Source: Streptomyces sp. F001 | Lineage (GTDB): Bacteria; Actinomycetota; Actinomycetes; Streptomycetales; Streptomycetaceae | Direction of reading: 5' to 3' | DNA: 64,000 bases | Assembly (NCBI RefSeq): GCF_004187715.1 | Contig: NZ_QZWF01000004.1 | Span: 62,001 to 126,000, forward strand | Shown here: one piece after another, positions 9,367 through 17,120 of the stretch | Layout: every line of letters starts with the position of its first letter | How positions within the stretch are numbered: the first letter of the stretch is position 1 | Notes under the pieces: generated by a model | What the model was told of the DNA's origin: nothing | Database searches by the model: none | Seen by the model: the letters and a program-made list of their open reading frames with translations, nothing else | Position numbers and translations under genes: made by a program

Positions 9367-9677
9367 CGCTCTCCGAGTCTAGGGCGCCCCACCGACAACC
9401 CGCGGCCGCCCCGAGAACATCCCCGGCCCGGAATACCGTCGATCTTGGTGGTGCGACCGGAATCACATCGGATGCAGCGGCCGGCGACCTTCCATCCCTA
9501 CCCACCCCACGTCGGCTCACTCTCCGAGCCCACCCCGATACCACCCGCGACCACTGACTGAAAGTCACGAAAATGTATCGGGCATATCACCCACCAACCT
9601 TCACACGCACCACACGAGTTGGCTACCGTTCCGGGCAGGCCGTACGACCCCCACCGGCGAACGTCGCCGGGCCGCAC
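9367..9677. promoter_or_regulatory. Divergent promoter region of pcrA and NlpC/P60 gene
   Basis: 311 bases without a gene. Ahead of the riboswitch, TTCACA (9600-9605) and TACCGT (9624-9629), 18 bases apart, form a plausible promoter reading right. This is pattern matching only and no start site is known. Confidence 0.4.
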
Positions 9678-9834
9678 GGCCTCCGCCGAGTCCGGTGCGC
9701 CCCTGTGGCTGCCGGAGCCGGGGACCCAACCGACTCTGGGGTGAATCGGTCCGACTCCCTTTCCGGGAGGGGACCGTAGGGCAACCCTTCCGAACCACCC
9801 GCCCGAACCCGACAGCTAACCCGGTAGGCGGCCC
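9678..9834 (+). promoter_or_regulatory. ydaO-type cyclic di-AMP riboswitch
   Basis: The leader carries the conserved landmarks of the ydaO/yuaA class: GGGGTGAATC near 9740, a GGGCAACCC segment near 9780, and CCGAACCCGACAGCTAACCCGG near its 3' end (conserved core GACAGCTAACCCGG). GGCCTCCGCC at the 5' end can pair with GGCGGCC at the 3' end as the closing helix. It ends about 20 bases before the TTG start of a secreted NlpC/P60 hydrolase. The class is known to sense c-di-AMP and to precede wall-hydrolase genes in actinobacteria, usually shutting expression off when the ligand is high. Confidence 0.9.
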
Positions 9835-9853
9835 ATGGAAGGAGTCGCCTCCC

Positions 9854-11044
9854 TTGGCGTCGCACCGTAAGTCGCGTCCCACGGGCGCGCGCGTCGCAGG
9901 CATACGGACCCCCGCGCTTGCCACGGCTGCCCTCACGTCTGTGGCCCTGCTCTCCCAGACGGCCAATGCCACCCCCTCGGCCGACGACAAGCCGAGCCTG
10001 GAAGAGGTCGAGAAGAAGGTCGACGACCTCTACCGCCAGGCGGAGTCGGCGACCGAGAAGTACAACGCAGCCAAAGAGAAGACCGAGAAACAGCGCAAGC
10101 AGGTCGACACCCTTCTCGACGACGTCGCCCAGCGCACCCAGAAGCTCAACGAGGCGCGCGAGGAGCTGGGCTCGTACGCGGCGGCGCAGTACCGGACCGG
10201 CGCCTCCGCCCCCGACACCGCGACCTTCCTGCTCGCGGACTCGCCGCAGGACTACTTCGACCAGACCCAGCTGATGGGCAGGCTGACCAGTCGTCAGAAG
10301 GGCGCGGTCGACGACTACTTCACCCAGCAGTCCGCGACGGTGGAGAAGCGCCAGGAGGCCACCGAGAGCCTCGAGACGCTCACGGAGTCGCAGAGCGATC
10401 TGAAGACGGCCAAGGCCACCGTCCAGAAGAAGCTCGCCGACGCGCGCGAACTGCTGTCGCAGCTGACCGCCGAGGAGAAGGCGCGACTGGCGGCGATCGA
10501 GAAGAAGAAGCAGGAGGAGGCCGAGCGCAAGGCCGCGGAGCTCGCCCGGCAGCAGGCGGAGGAGGAGCGGCAGCGCCAGGAGGCCGCCGCGCAGCAGGAG
10601 CAGGAGGCCGGAAGCGGCTCCTCCACGGAGACGGGCACAGGAACCGAGTCGGGCTCCGGCACCTCGGCCCCCGACTCCTCGTACGCCACCAAGGCCGAGA
10701 AGGCGCTCGCCTTCTCCCGCGCGCAGATCGGCAAGCCGTACGTCTGGGGCGCGACCGGCCCCGACTCCTACGACTGCTCCGGCCTCACCCAGGGCGCGTG
10801 GAAGGCTGCCGGCGTCTCCCTCCCGCGCACCACCTACGACCAGGTGAACGCGGGCACCACGGTCTCCCTCGCGGCCGCCCAGCCCGGCGACCTGGTCTTC
10901 TTCTACGACGACGTCACCCACGTCGGCATCTACATCGGCAACGGCATGATGATCCACGCCCCGAAGCCCGGCACGTACGTGCGCGAGGAGTCGATCTACT
11001 ACGACGGGGAGTCGTCCATCCACAGCGTGGTACGACCGGCCTGA
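9854..11044 (+). CDS. Secreted NlpC/P60 peptidoglycan endopeptidase (C40), c-di-AMP-regulated
   Basis: A 396-residue secreted wall hydrolase. It has a basic N-terminus and hydrophobic signal sequence (to about residue 38), a long coiled coil (about 45-255, RipA/PcsB-like), a Gly/Ser/Thr-rich linker, and a C-terminal NlpC/P60 domain. The domain shows the catalytic Cys in DSYDCSGL (near 306) and His in THVGIY (near 355). Such enzymes cut stem peptides between D-Glu and the diamino acid. TTG 9854 was chosen because AGGAG lies 9 bases upstream and it gives a proper signal peptide; the longer frame runs through the riboswitch. A paralogue lies at 13170. Confidence 0.9.
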   Translation: MASHRKSRPTGARVAGIRTPALATAALTSVALLSQTANATPSADDKPSLEEVEKKVDDLYRQAESATEKYNAAKEKTEKQRKQVDTLLDDVAQRTQKLNEAREELGSYAAAQYRTGASAPDTATFLLADSPQDYFDQTQLMGRLTSRQKGAVDDYFTQQSATVEKRQEATESLETLTESQSDLKTAKATVQKKLADARELLSQLTAEEKARLAAIEKKKQEEAERKAAELARQQAEEERQRQEAAAQQEQEAGSGSSTETGTGTESGSGTSAPDSSYATKAEKALAFSRAQIGKPYVWGATGPDSYDCSGLTQGAWKAAGVSLPRTTYDQVNAGTTVSLAAAQPGDLVFFYDDVTHVGIYIGNGMMIHAPKPGTYVREESIYYDGESSIHSVVRPA

Positions 11045-11306
11045 CGGGCGGAGGCAAGGGGCGGGCGGGACGGCACGCCCCGGGGGGACTTCCGTGGGCA
11101 CGCGCGCGTGGTGGCGTTTTTCGCAGGCACGCGCGCGTGGGGGTGCTGTCAGGCAGGCGCGTACGAGAGGCGCGCCTGCAGGCTCGCGCGCCCGCCGAAA
11201 CGGCCCACGCTCGGTGTGAGCCCGTTGCCGCGCGCCCGCGTGGTTTTCCACGTGCCCGCGCGCGTGGCCCGCTCACGCGGCGCAGGGGGCTCCTTAGCAT
11301 CGGCGC
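11045..11306. repeat. Intergenic region with repeated CACGCGCGCGTG palindromes
   Basis: The 12-bp perfect palindrome CACGCGCGCGTG occurs at 11099-11110 and 11128-11139. A third related stretch, GCGCGCGTG, lies near 11262. Alternating CG runs of this kind are prone to unusual DNA structure. The region has no gene; it separates two co-oriented genes and may contain the promoter of the membrane-protein gene. Confidence 0.5.
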
Positions 11307-12296
11307 ATGCCCGGCTCCTCCTCCCTCCGCGCCTGGTGGGCGCAGCATCCGCCGGCGGCCGGGGCCGCCGTCATGGCGACCGGTACCGTCTCGGTCGGCC
11401 TGCATCTGACGGGCTACGAGGTCCTGTCCCGGATCCTCCTCGTGGCGGCCTGCGCGGCATGGCTGGCCCTGGCGGCGGACGTCGTCACACGGCTGCTGCG
11501 GCAGCAGGAGCGCTGGATGACGGAGGCGGGAACACCGGCGGTGCTCACCGCCGTCGCCGCGACCGCCGTGCTGGGGACCCGTTTCTCCGCGCTGGACCGG
11601 CAGCCCCTGGCCGCGGCGCTGCTGGCGCTGGCGACGCTGCTGTGGCCGGTGCTGCTCGTGCCCGTCGTGCGGCACCGGCAGCGGCGGCGTATGCCAGGGG
11701 CGGTGTTCCTCGGGACGGTGGCGACACAGGGACTCGCCGTGCTCGGTGCGACCCTCGCGCAGGCCGAATCGGCGGCGTGGCTCGCACGTGCGGCGCTCGT
11801 ACTCTTCTGGCTGGGCCTCGTGCTGTACGGCCTCGCCCTGGCCCGCTTCGATCTGCGGCAGGTGATCGAGGGGCCGGGGGACCAGTGGGTCGCGGGCGGC
11901 GCGGCGGCGATCTCGGCGCTCGCCGGGGCCCAGCTCATCGCCGCCGACGGACCGGGCCTGTACCTCTGGAACGACGACAACAGCGGCGTCCTGCGGACCG
12001 TGACCGTCGCCCTGCTGGTCCTCGGCCTGGGCTGGTACGCCGTACTGCTCGCCGGCGAGGTGGTCCGGCCGCGTCTGCGCCACGACGTGCGCCGCTGGTC
12101 CACGGTCTTTTCGATGGGTATGGCGGCAGTGGCGGCCCTGGCTGTCGCCGCCGCTGTCAACATCTCATGGCTCGAGTGGCCCGGGGAGATGCTGCTGTGG
12201 ATCGCGGTGGCGGCGTGGCTCGCGGTCGCGGTCGGGGCGGTCGCGGCCGCCCGGGAGGCCGTACGCCCCACGGCGCCCGGGCACCCCGGACCGTGA
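11307..12296 (+). CDS. TDT/SLAC1-like integral membrane transporter
   Basis: A 329-residue protein with about nine or ten hydrophobic helices. The N-terminal PPAAGAAVMATGTVS and the late RWSTVFSMGM segments resemble the tellurite-resistance/dicarboxylate transporter (TDT, SLAC1-like) family, whose members conduct anions or export C4-dicarboxylates, malate or sulfite. Arg-rich loops fall between helices. The substrate cannot be read from the sequence. It begins at ATG 11307 after a GC-rich spacer and ends 21 bp from a convergent small membrane-protein gene. Confidence 0.65.
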   Translation: MPGSSSLRAWWAQHPPAAGAAVMATGTVSVGLHLTGYEVLSRILLVAACAAWLALAADVVTRLLRQQERWMTEAGTPAVLTAVAATAVLGTRFSALDRQPLAAALLALATLLWPVLLVPVVRHRQRRRMPGAVFLGTVATQGLAVLGATLAQAESAAWLARAALVLFWLGLVLYGLALARFDLRQVIEGPGDQWVAGGAAAISALAGAQLIAADGPGLYLWNDDNSGVLRTVTVALLVLGLGWYAVLLAGEVVRPRLRHDVRRWSTVFSMGMAAVAALAVAAAVNISWLEWPGEMLLWIAVAAWLAVAVGAVAAAREAVRPTAPGHPGP

Positions 12297-12317
12297 GCCG
12301 CGGCCCTCGGCCGGGGC

Positions 12318-12671
12318 TCAGGTCCAGAGCACCGCGATGAAGACGTTCGCCGTGGTCAGCAGGCCCACCAGGCCGAACAGACCCTTGTCCACCTGCTCCT
12401 CGTCCCGCTTCACGTAGACGAGACCGAGGATCACGATCAGCAGAGCCAGCTTCACACCGATCTTGATGTTGTTGACGGACTGGTCGTCGGCCTGGTTGAG
12501 ACCGACCAGGATCACACCGGTGACCAGCATGGTCAGCGCACCGTGCAGCATCCCCGGGCCGAATCGGGCGGTGCCCTCACCCATCGCCTTCATCTGGGAG
12601 AAGAAACCGCCGAGCAGGGCGGCGATGCCGATGATGTGCAGGCCGACGAAGAGGTTGATGAGTACGTCCAT
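12318..12671 (-). CDS. Small integral membrane protein, conserved in actinobacteria
   Basis: A 117-residue protein with four likely transmembrane helices (about 3-23, 42-60, 73-88 and 98-116) and a charged cytoplasmic loop, YVKRDEEQVDK. No catalytic motif is visible and I do not recognise a function. ATG 12671 is a clear start, and the gene is convergent with the TDT-like transporter. Confidence 0.7.
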   Translation of the reverse strand: MDVLINLFVGLHIIGIAALLGGFFSQMKAMGEGTARFGPGMLHGALTMLVTGVILVGLNQADDQSVNNIKIGVKLALLIVILGLVYVKRDEEQVDKGLFGLVGLLTTANVFIAVLWT

Positions 12672-13169
12672 GGAGCCGGAGCCTAATCAGGGCCCGGGCA
12701 CCACTCGGCACCGGCCTGCCGACCCGGCGCCCGGCGGCCGGCGGCCTGGGACGCGGGACGCGGGACGCGGATGCATATATGCGCGCCATAGCACCTCCGC
12801 ATGCACGCATGCCCCGTAAATCGCACATCGGTCATCGCGCTGCGTGAAGGCGACGGCCACGGATCGGGATCACGGTCATATCCGGTCGCCCCGCGGTCCC
12901 CTCATGTCAGTTCCGCACAATGCGTTACCGGTCCGACACACCCAGGTCTAGCGTCCTGCATCAGGTGACCGGCTCCCCACCGCCGTCCGGGCCAGGGGCG
13001 GCAGCCGGACACCTCCGCCGAGAAGGTCCGGCGGCGGCCCCACTCCCCCTGCGCGGGGCGCCGCCGGACGCGGAGACCGCATCGGAGCGGTCAGCACGGT
13101 CCGCCCGGTGGCCGTACGGACCAGCGGTCGTCCAGGTCGTCCGAGTCGTACGAAAGGACGTGCAGTCCA
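12672..13169. promoter_or_regulatory. Long leader region of the second NlpC/P60 gene, with a strong hairpin
   Basis: 498 bases without a supported gene. It contains three GGGACGC copies around 12748-12768 and the palindrome GCATATATGC at 12773-12782. A perfect 10-bp stem, GTCCGGCGGC (13026-13035) with GCCGCCGGAC (13060-13069), encloses a GC-rich loop that can itself pair. The hallmarks of the ydaO riboswitch seen at the first NlpC/P60 gene are absent. The hairpin lies about 100 bases before the start codon and could act in the mRNA leader, which is inference. Confidence 0.5.
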
Positions 13170-14225
13170 GTGGCAGCGCATCGCAAGCCCCGACAACGCT
13201 CGGCGGGCGGAACCAGGGCCCGTACGGCGGCGACGATCGCTATCGCGGGAGCGGCGAGCGCGACCGGCGTCAACAGCATCGGGCACGCCGAGCCGCAGCT
13301 GACGCCGGGGCAGGTCAAGGCCAAGGTGGACAAGCTGTACCAGGAGGCCGAGGTCGCCACCGAGAAGTACAACGGGGCGAAGGAGAAGGCCAAGACGGCG
13401 GAGGAACGGCTTCAGTCGCTGCAGGACGAGGCCGCCCGCAAGGAGGAGCAGCTCAACTCGGCGCGGGCTGCGCTCGGTTCGTTCGCCGCGGCGCAGTACC
13501 GGAGCGGTGGCCTCGACCCTGCGCTGCAACTCGCGCTCTCCGAGAACCCCGACCGGTACCTCGAGGGTGCCACGTTCGCCGAACGTGCGGGCAACCGGCA
13601 GTCCGCCGCCGTGGCGCGGGTCCGCAGACAGCTGCGCGAGATCGAGCAGTTGCGCGGCGCCGCCCGCGTCGAGCTGACCTCACTGCAGTCGCGGCAGGCC
13701 GAGCTGAAACGCCACAAGAAGACCATCACCGGGAAGCTGGACGCGGCTCGGCGGCTGCTGTCCCGGCTGACGGCCGAGGAGCGGGCGCGACTCGCGGAGG
13801 GCGAGGGCACGGACCGCGCCTCGCGGGCCGCCACGCCCGGACGCGACAGCCTCTCCGCCACGGCCGCGGCACCCAACTCCCGTTCCGCGGCGGCAGTCTC
13901 GTACGCCTACCAGAAGCTCGGCAGCCCCTACGTCTGGGGCGCGACCGGCCCGGACGCCTTCGACTGCTCGGGCCTGATCCAGGCCGCGTACCGCTCCGCC
14001 GGTGTCTCCCTGCCCCGCACCACCTACGCCCAGATCGATGCCGGCCGCCGCGTCTCCCGCTCCGAACTCCTCCCCGGCGATCTGGTGTTCTTCTACTCCG
14101 GCATCAGTCACGTCGGCATCTACGTCGGCAACGGCCAGATGATCCACGCCCCGAACCCCTCGGCGCCGGTACGGCTGGCCCCGATCGACGAGATGCCCTT
14201 CGCGGGGGCGACCCGGGTCGTGTGA
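13170..14225 (+). CDS. Secreted NlpC/P60 peptidoglycan endopeptidase, second copy
   Basis: A 351-residue paralogue of the 9854 gene. It has a basic start, a secretion signal (to about residue 35, ending near GHA), a coiled coil (about 45-215), a short linker and an NlpC/P60 domain with catalytic Cys in DAFDCSGL (near 264) and His in ISHVGIY (near 313). It lacks the long Gln/Glu/Ala linker of the first copy. GTG 13170 has AAAGGA 11 bases upstream, slightly far. No c-di-AMP riboswitch precedes it, so the two copies are probably regulated differently. It is the last gene of the conserved block before the accessory island. Confidence 0.9.
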   Translation: MAAHRKPRQRSAGGTRARTAATIAIAGAASATGVNSIGHAEPQLTPGQVKAKVDKLYQEAEVATEKYNGAKEKAKTAEERLQSLQDEAARKEEQLNSARAALGSFAAAQYRSGGLDPALQLALSENPDRYLEGATFAERAGNRQSAAVARVRRQLREIEQLRGAARVELTSLQSRQAELKRHKKTITGKLDAARRLLSRLTAEERARLAEGEGTDRASRAATPGRDSLSATAAAPNSRSAAAVSYAYQKLGSPYVWGATGPDAFDCSGLIQAAYRSAGVSLPRTTYAQIDAGRRVSRSELLPGDLVFFYSGISHVGIYVGNGQMIHAPNPSAPVRLAPIDEMPFAGATRVV

Positions 14226-14295
14226 GGGAGTCCGGCGCTGCTAATGAAGCATCGACAGGGCTCACCAAGCTGCTGTTCTCAGGCAGTGCCCGTCT

Positions 14296-14757
14296 CTACG
14301 ATCTGCCCGAGCCACAACCGTCGACCAAGGTCGTCGAGCTCCATCTTCCTCGCATCACAGTCCGGGATGGCGCACCTGAGAAGAGTCCACTCGACGTGAT
14401 CGTGCCCAGAGCGGCCTCCGATCCGCTCGCGGCGACGAGCAACTGCACAGGTGCGAAGAACTCGGGCACTCCGCTCGACCGGTCGTGCGGCTCCCGCGTG
14501 TCGTCCAACGACACCCCGGCGTAGGCCCGAAGATCCTGGATGGCGGAGCCGATCGGGTCCTTGCGGTCCGGGCTCTTGTACTCGACGACGGCGACGGGGA
14601 TGCCGTTGACGAAGAGGACGAGGTCGAGCAGGATGTCCGCCCCATCGGCGGCGCGGACCCTCAGCTGGTCGACGTGGATGTGCTGCCACCCCATCGTCTT
14701 CAACTGGTCGATGATCGGCTGCTCGACCTCGTCCCGCTCGACCGTGCCCCGTGCCAT
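14296..14757 (-). pseudogene. hsdR: Remnant of a type I restriction endonuclease HsdR
   Basis: About 115 of 153 encoded residues resemble the N-terminal nuclease part of HsdR. The opening RDEVEQPIIDQL is typical of the extreme N-terminus, and LLDLVLFVNG followed by VEYKSPD carries the Asp and E-x-K of the PD-(D/E)xK site. The GVPEFFAPVQLLVAASGSEA stretch follows. Two losses are evident against the family: roughly 100 residues between the opening and the nuclease motifs are missing, and everything after LGTITS (about residue 120), including all helicase motifs, is gone, replaced by unrelated sequence. ATG 14757 follows GGGGAGAGA. It lies about 5 kb from the hsdMS gene, separated by unrelated genes and an IS. 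Confidence 0.65.
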
Positions 14758-14912
14758 GCGCTCGCGTCTCTCCCCATGTGCCCCTGCCGCCGACTGCTCT
14801 GATCTGTTCTGGGTTGTTCCATTCTGCGCCGGGCGGAGCGAAAACAAAGTGGGGAGATGGCAGGCCACACGCTGATCTACGGAAGCCAGTCCATATGGGG
14901 CGGGGGAAGAAC

Positions 14913-15296
14913 TCACGCTCCTGTCACGGGCAGCAAAGGCGCGCCGAGGCCGTGATACTCCTTGGCCTCCAAGGTGGCGACCTCCCAGCCGGTGGTCATG
15001 CTCACCGCAGCAGCGTGCAGGATCGGCCACCCCTGCTCAGGGAAGAACGAGGCGGCGATCCGCCCCATGGTGTCGGCGACGATCCGGTCGATCGACGCCA
15101 CCTCCACTGCAGGAAGCTGCGCCAGATGGGTCGCGATGCCGGGGCGGCTCCTCGTCGCCTCAGCCAGACACAGAGCCGGGACGATCACCGTGTAGAGCGG
15201 ATCCTCATGGGCCGCCACAATAAACCCGGACAGCACGCGGTGCCCCCGCCCCAAGGCCAGCAGGGCGTGATGGTCCAGGACGATTCCGTCGCTCAC
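14913..15296 (-). CDS. PIN-like toxin candidate (VapC-type)
   Basis: A 127-residue protein beginning IVLDHHALLAL, with a conserved-looking Asp near residue 8, then an LAEATR segment with Glu (near 45) and later acidic residues (SIDRIVADTM near 70), in the order expected of a PIN-domain ribonuclease. The match is loose, because the usual C-terminal Asp pair is not clear. Its GTG start overlaps the stop of the upstream ribbon-helix-helix gene by four bases (GTGA), the arrangement of toxin-antitoxin operons. The function as an RNase toxin is inferred mainly from this context. Confidence 0.6.
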   Translation of the reverse strand: MSDGIVLDHHALLALGRGHRVLSGFIVAAHEDPLYTVIVPALCLAEATRSRPGIATHLAQLPAVEVASIDRIVADTMGRIAASFFPEQGWPILHAAAVSMTTGWEVATLEAKEYHGLGAPLLPVTGA

Positions 15297-15601
15297 GCCG
15301 CCGCGCCCCTGCGGCGGGCGTCGGAGCGGGCTTTGCTCGCGGCCAGCATGCCGCGCGCCTCAACGAGTTCCTCGTCTGTCAGCGGCCGCCCGCCCAGCAG
15401 ATTCTCCTCGACGTACTGCCGCGCCTGCTCGGCACGCCGCTGCCGCTCGACGCGGCTGCGCATGGTCTCGTTGATCAAGGCGGACAGAGACGAGGCCTCG
15501 CCTGCCTCGACAAGCCGCTGCAGCTCCTCGAGCACTTCGGGGTCGAGGGTGACGGAGATCGGCTTCTTGGGTGCCATGATGCGAGGGTATCGCATAGTCA
15601 T
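15293..15601 (-). CDS. Ribbon-helix-helix antitoxin candidate (VapB-type)
   Basis: A 102-residue protein. Its KPISVTLDPEVLEELQRLVE segment followed by SSLSALINETMRSRVER is a typical ribbon-helix-helix DNA-binding fold (beta strand then two helices). The charged C-terminal half would bind the toxin. ATG 15601 was chosen because AGGAG lies 8 bases upstream; ATG 15577 is an alternative with no such site. It is co-transcribed with the overlapping PIN-like gene, and antitoxins of this type normally repress their own operon. Confidence 0.7.
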   Translation of the reverse strand: MTMRYPRIMAPKKPISVTLDPEVLEELQRLVEAGEASSLSALINETMRSRVERQRRAEQARQYVEENLLGGRPLTDEELVEARGMLAASKARSDARRRGAAA

Positions 15602-15684
15602 CGGAGGTACTCCTATTGCGGGTAGGGCGTGGAGGGCGGCAGGTTGCGTACGGGAGTGCACCGGCCGCCGGAGGGGTGGCGGAA

Positions 15685-16643
15685 TCAGGTCCGCTGCGGC
15701 GCGCGGATCGAGGCGCGGATCTGAGCGGCGAAAGCGCGTACGACTGCGGGTGACATCCCCGTCGGCCCTTCGGGGGCGAGCCCGTTCCAACCATCACAGG
15801 CACGGCAAAGGCCTCCGGGCAAGGCTTCTGGTCGGCCGGGTACGCCGCAGTTGGTGCACTCCATGAGGGTGCGGGTGCGCGGGCTTCGGGGGTGGGCAGT
15901 TCGGGAGGCAGCTTGTCGACGAGCCTGCGCCGGACAAATGCTCGAGGTGAGTGCACCTGGTCGGGAAGGCCGGCGACGAGGACCTGCGTCAGGCGCTCGG
16001 GGGTGGTTCCGCGGGCCAGCCAGTCGGCGGCCAACTGCTCCAGGGCGGAGCAGTCGGCGGAGGAGAGGGCCAGGCGGGGGTCGTGGAGGCCGAGTCGGGC
16101 GAGGGTGATGTAGGCGGTGGAGAGGTGGGGGTCGCCGGGCGAGTGTGACGGTTTGGGTTGCGCTGGTACGTCGGTGGGGGCGGCCTCGGGCGATGAGGGC
16201 GGCAGCGTCTCGGTGGGCGATTCGGAGGTCACGTCACCGTCGAGGAACCGGGCCCACCATTCGTTGTCCCGCGCGGTCCGTGACCAGTAGGTGTGGAAGA
16301 CCCAGCGGGTTCCGCTCTCGCCTTCACAGGGCTCAATACGACGACGTACGCGGCGCAGGTGCCCCACCCTGCCGAGCTCGTTGAGCGCGGAGCGGACGGC
16401 CTGCTGGCCGTACAGGGGCTGTGCCTTGGCGATGGTCTTGGCGTCCATGGCCGCGTTCTCGAAGAGCTGGTCGAGCAGGCTCGCGAGGTACGCCTCACGG
16501 GCGGGGAGGTGATCGAAGTCACCGGGCCGGGGAGGCAGCTGGTCCGGGGCGGAACGCTTGCCGTAGCCGGGCTTGGCCATGGGATGCGCTGCGAGCGACA
16601 GCAGAGCAGCGCTAGAGTTTTCGTAAGCCACGAGATCGCCCAA
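15685..16643 (-). pseudogene. HTH/zinc-ribbon regulator-like gene with a frameshift
   Basis: The N-terminal 300 residues form a known Streptomyces family: MAKPGYGKRSAPDQLPPRPG near residue 22, a winged-helix-like part, and an acidic/Pro linker. The expected C-terminal zinc ribbon, MECTNCGVPGRPEALP then LCRAC, is present but in another frame, starting near 15864, and runs to a TGA at 15685-15687. The original frame instead continues as unrelated Pro/Arg-rich sequence toward 15360. A single indel near 15865-15890 therefore separates the two parts. Start is uncertain: TTG 16643, or ATG 16580 at MAKPGYG. The family function is unproven; DNA binding is inferred. Confidence 0.7.
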
Positions 16644-16660
16644 TCCGATCTTGAGGTGAG

Positions 16661-16695
16661 ACCCCGGCGGGTGTTGGTAGCACCCGACCGGGGTT
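16661..16695. terminator. Hairpin upstream of the HTH/zinc-ribbon gene
   Basis: ACCCCGG-GGGTG pairs with CACCC-CCGGGGT around a TTGGTAG loop, with small internal bulges, followed on the plus strand by TTGTTTGTT. It could terminate plus-strand transcription, or act as a leader hairpin for the minus-strand gene that starts just below it. No plus-strand gene needs it. Confidence 0.4.
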
Positions 16696-16871
16696 GTTTG
16701 TTGCCGCGAACGCTAGACGGTCGCGACGGCGCGTCGCAAGCCGATCACGAAAAGTCACGTGCGTAGGCCTGCACGGCAGTTGAGGCGTTGGGAGAGGAGG
16801 GAGGGTGGGTTGAGTCTTTCCGCCCGTTCCTTGGAAAAGGGGCTCGAGTCTCGCAGCCCGGAGCCCGAGGC

Positions 16872-17120
16872 TCAGGCCTCCCGAGAGGCGTACGCCAGGA
16901 ACGCGGTCCAGGCTCCGGCGGGGACGGCGAAGCGTGGGCTTCGAGCGCCGAGCTTCGAGTCGCGGACATGGACGGTGTGAGGGCAGGCGGCGACTTCCAC
17001 GCAGGCGTCCTCGAAGTCGCTGCTGTGGCTGGACTTGCGCCAGGTGTAGGCGACTTCGAGACAGGCGCTGCCCGACGAGTCGCTGTAGCTGGACTTGAAC
17101 CACGACAGTTCGGCGCTCAT
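16872..17120 (-). CDS. DUF397 small protein of a WhiJ-type cluster
   Basis: An 82-residue protein with two tandem DUF397 half-motifs, WFKSSYS-SGSACLEVA and WRKSSHSSDFEDACVEVA, then the closing VHVRDSK. Such small proteins are encoded beside Scr1/WhiJ-type XRE regulators throughout Streptomyces and are thought to antagonise them. Its ATG overlaps the stop of the regulator gene (ATGA at 17117-17120), so the two are translationally coupled. With the upstream regulator broken by a stop codon, its target may be absent. Confidence 0.85.
   Translation of the reverse strand: MSAELSWFKSSYSDSSGSACLEVAYTWRKSSHSSDFEDACVEVAACPHTVHVRDSKLGARSPRFAVPAGAWTAFLAYASREA

Noticed and set aside
6160..9561. 1133-codon open frame on the plus strand across pcrA
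   Set aside because: It is antisense to a helicase with all motifs; long stop-free antisense frames are expected in GC-rich coding DNA, and its composition is not protein-like.
14913..15601. Type I specificity or restriction function for the small pair next to the hsdR relic
   Set aside because: Ribbon-helix-helix pattern and GTGA overlap fit a toxin-antitoxin pair better, and no recognition domain is visible.
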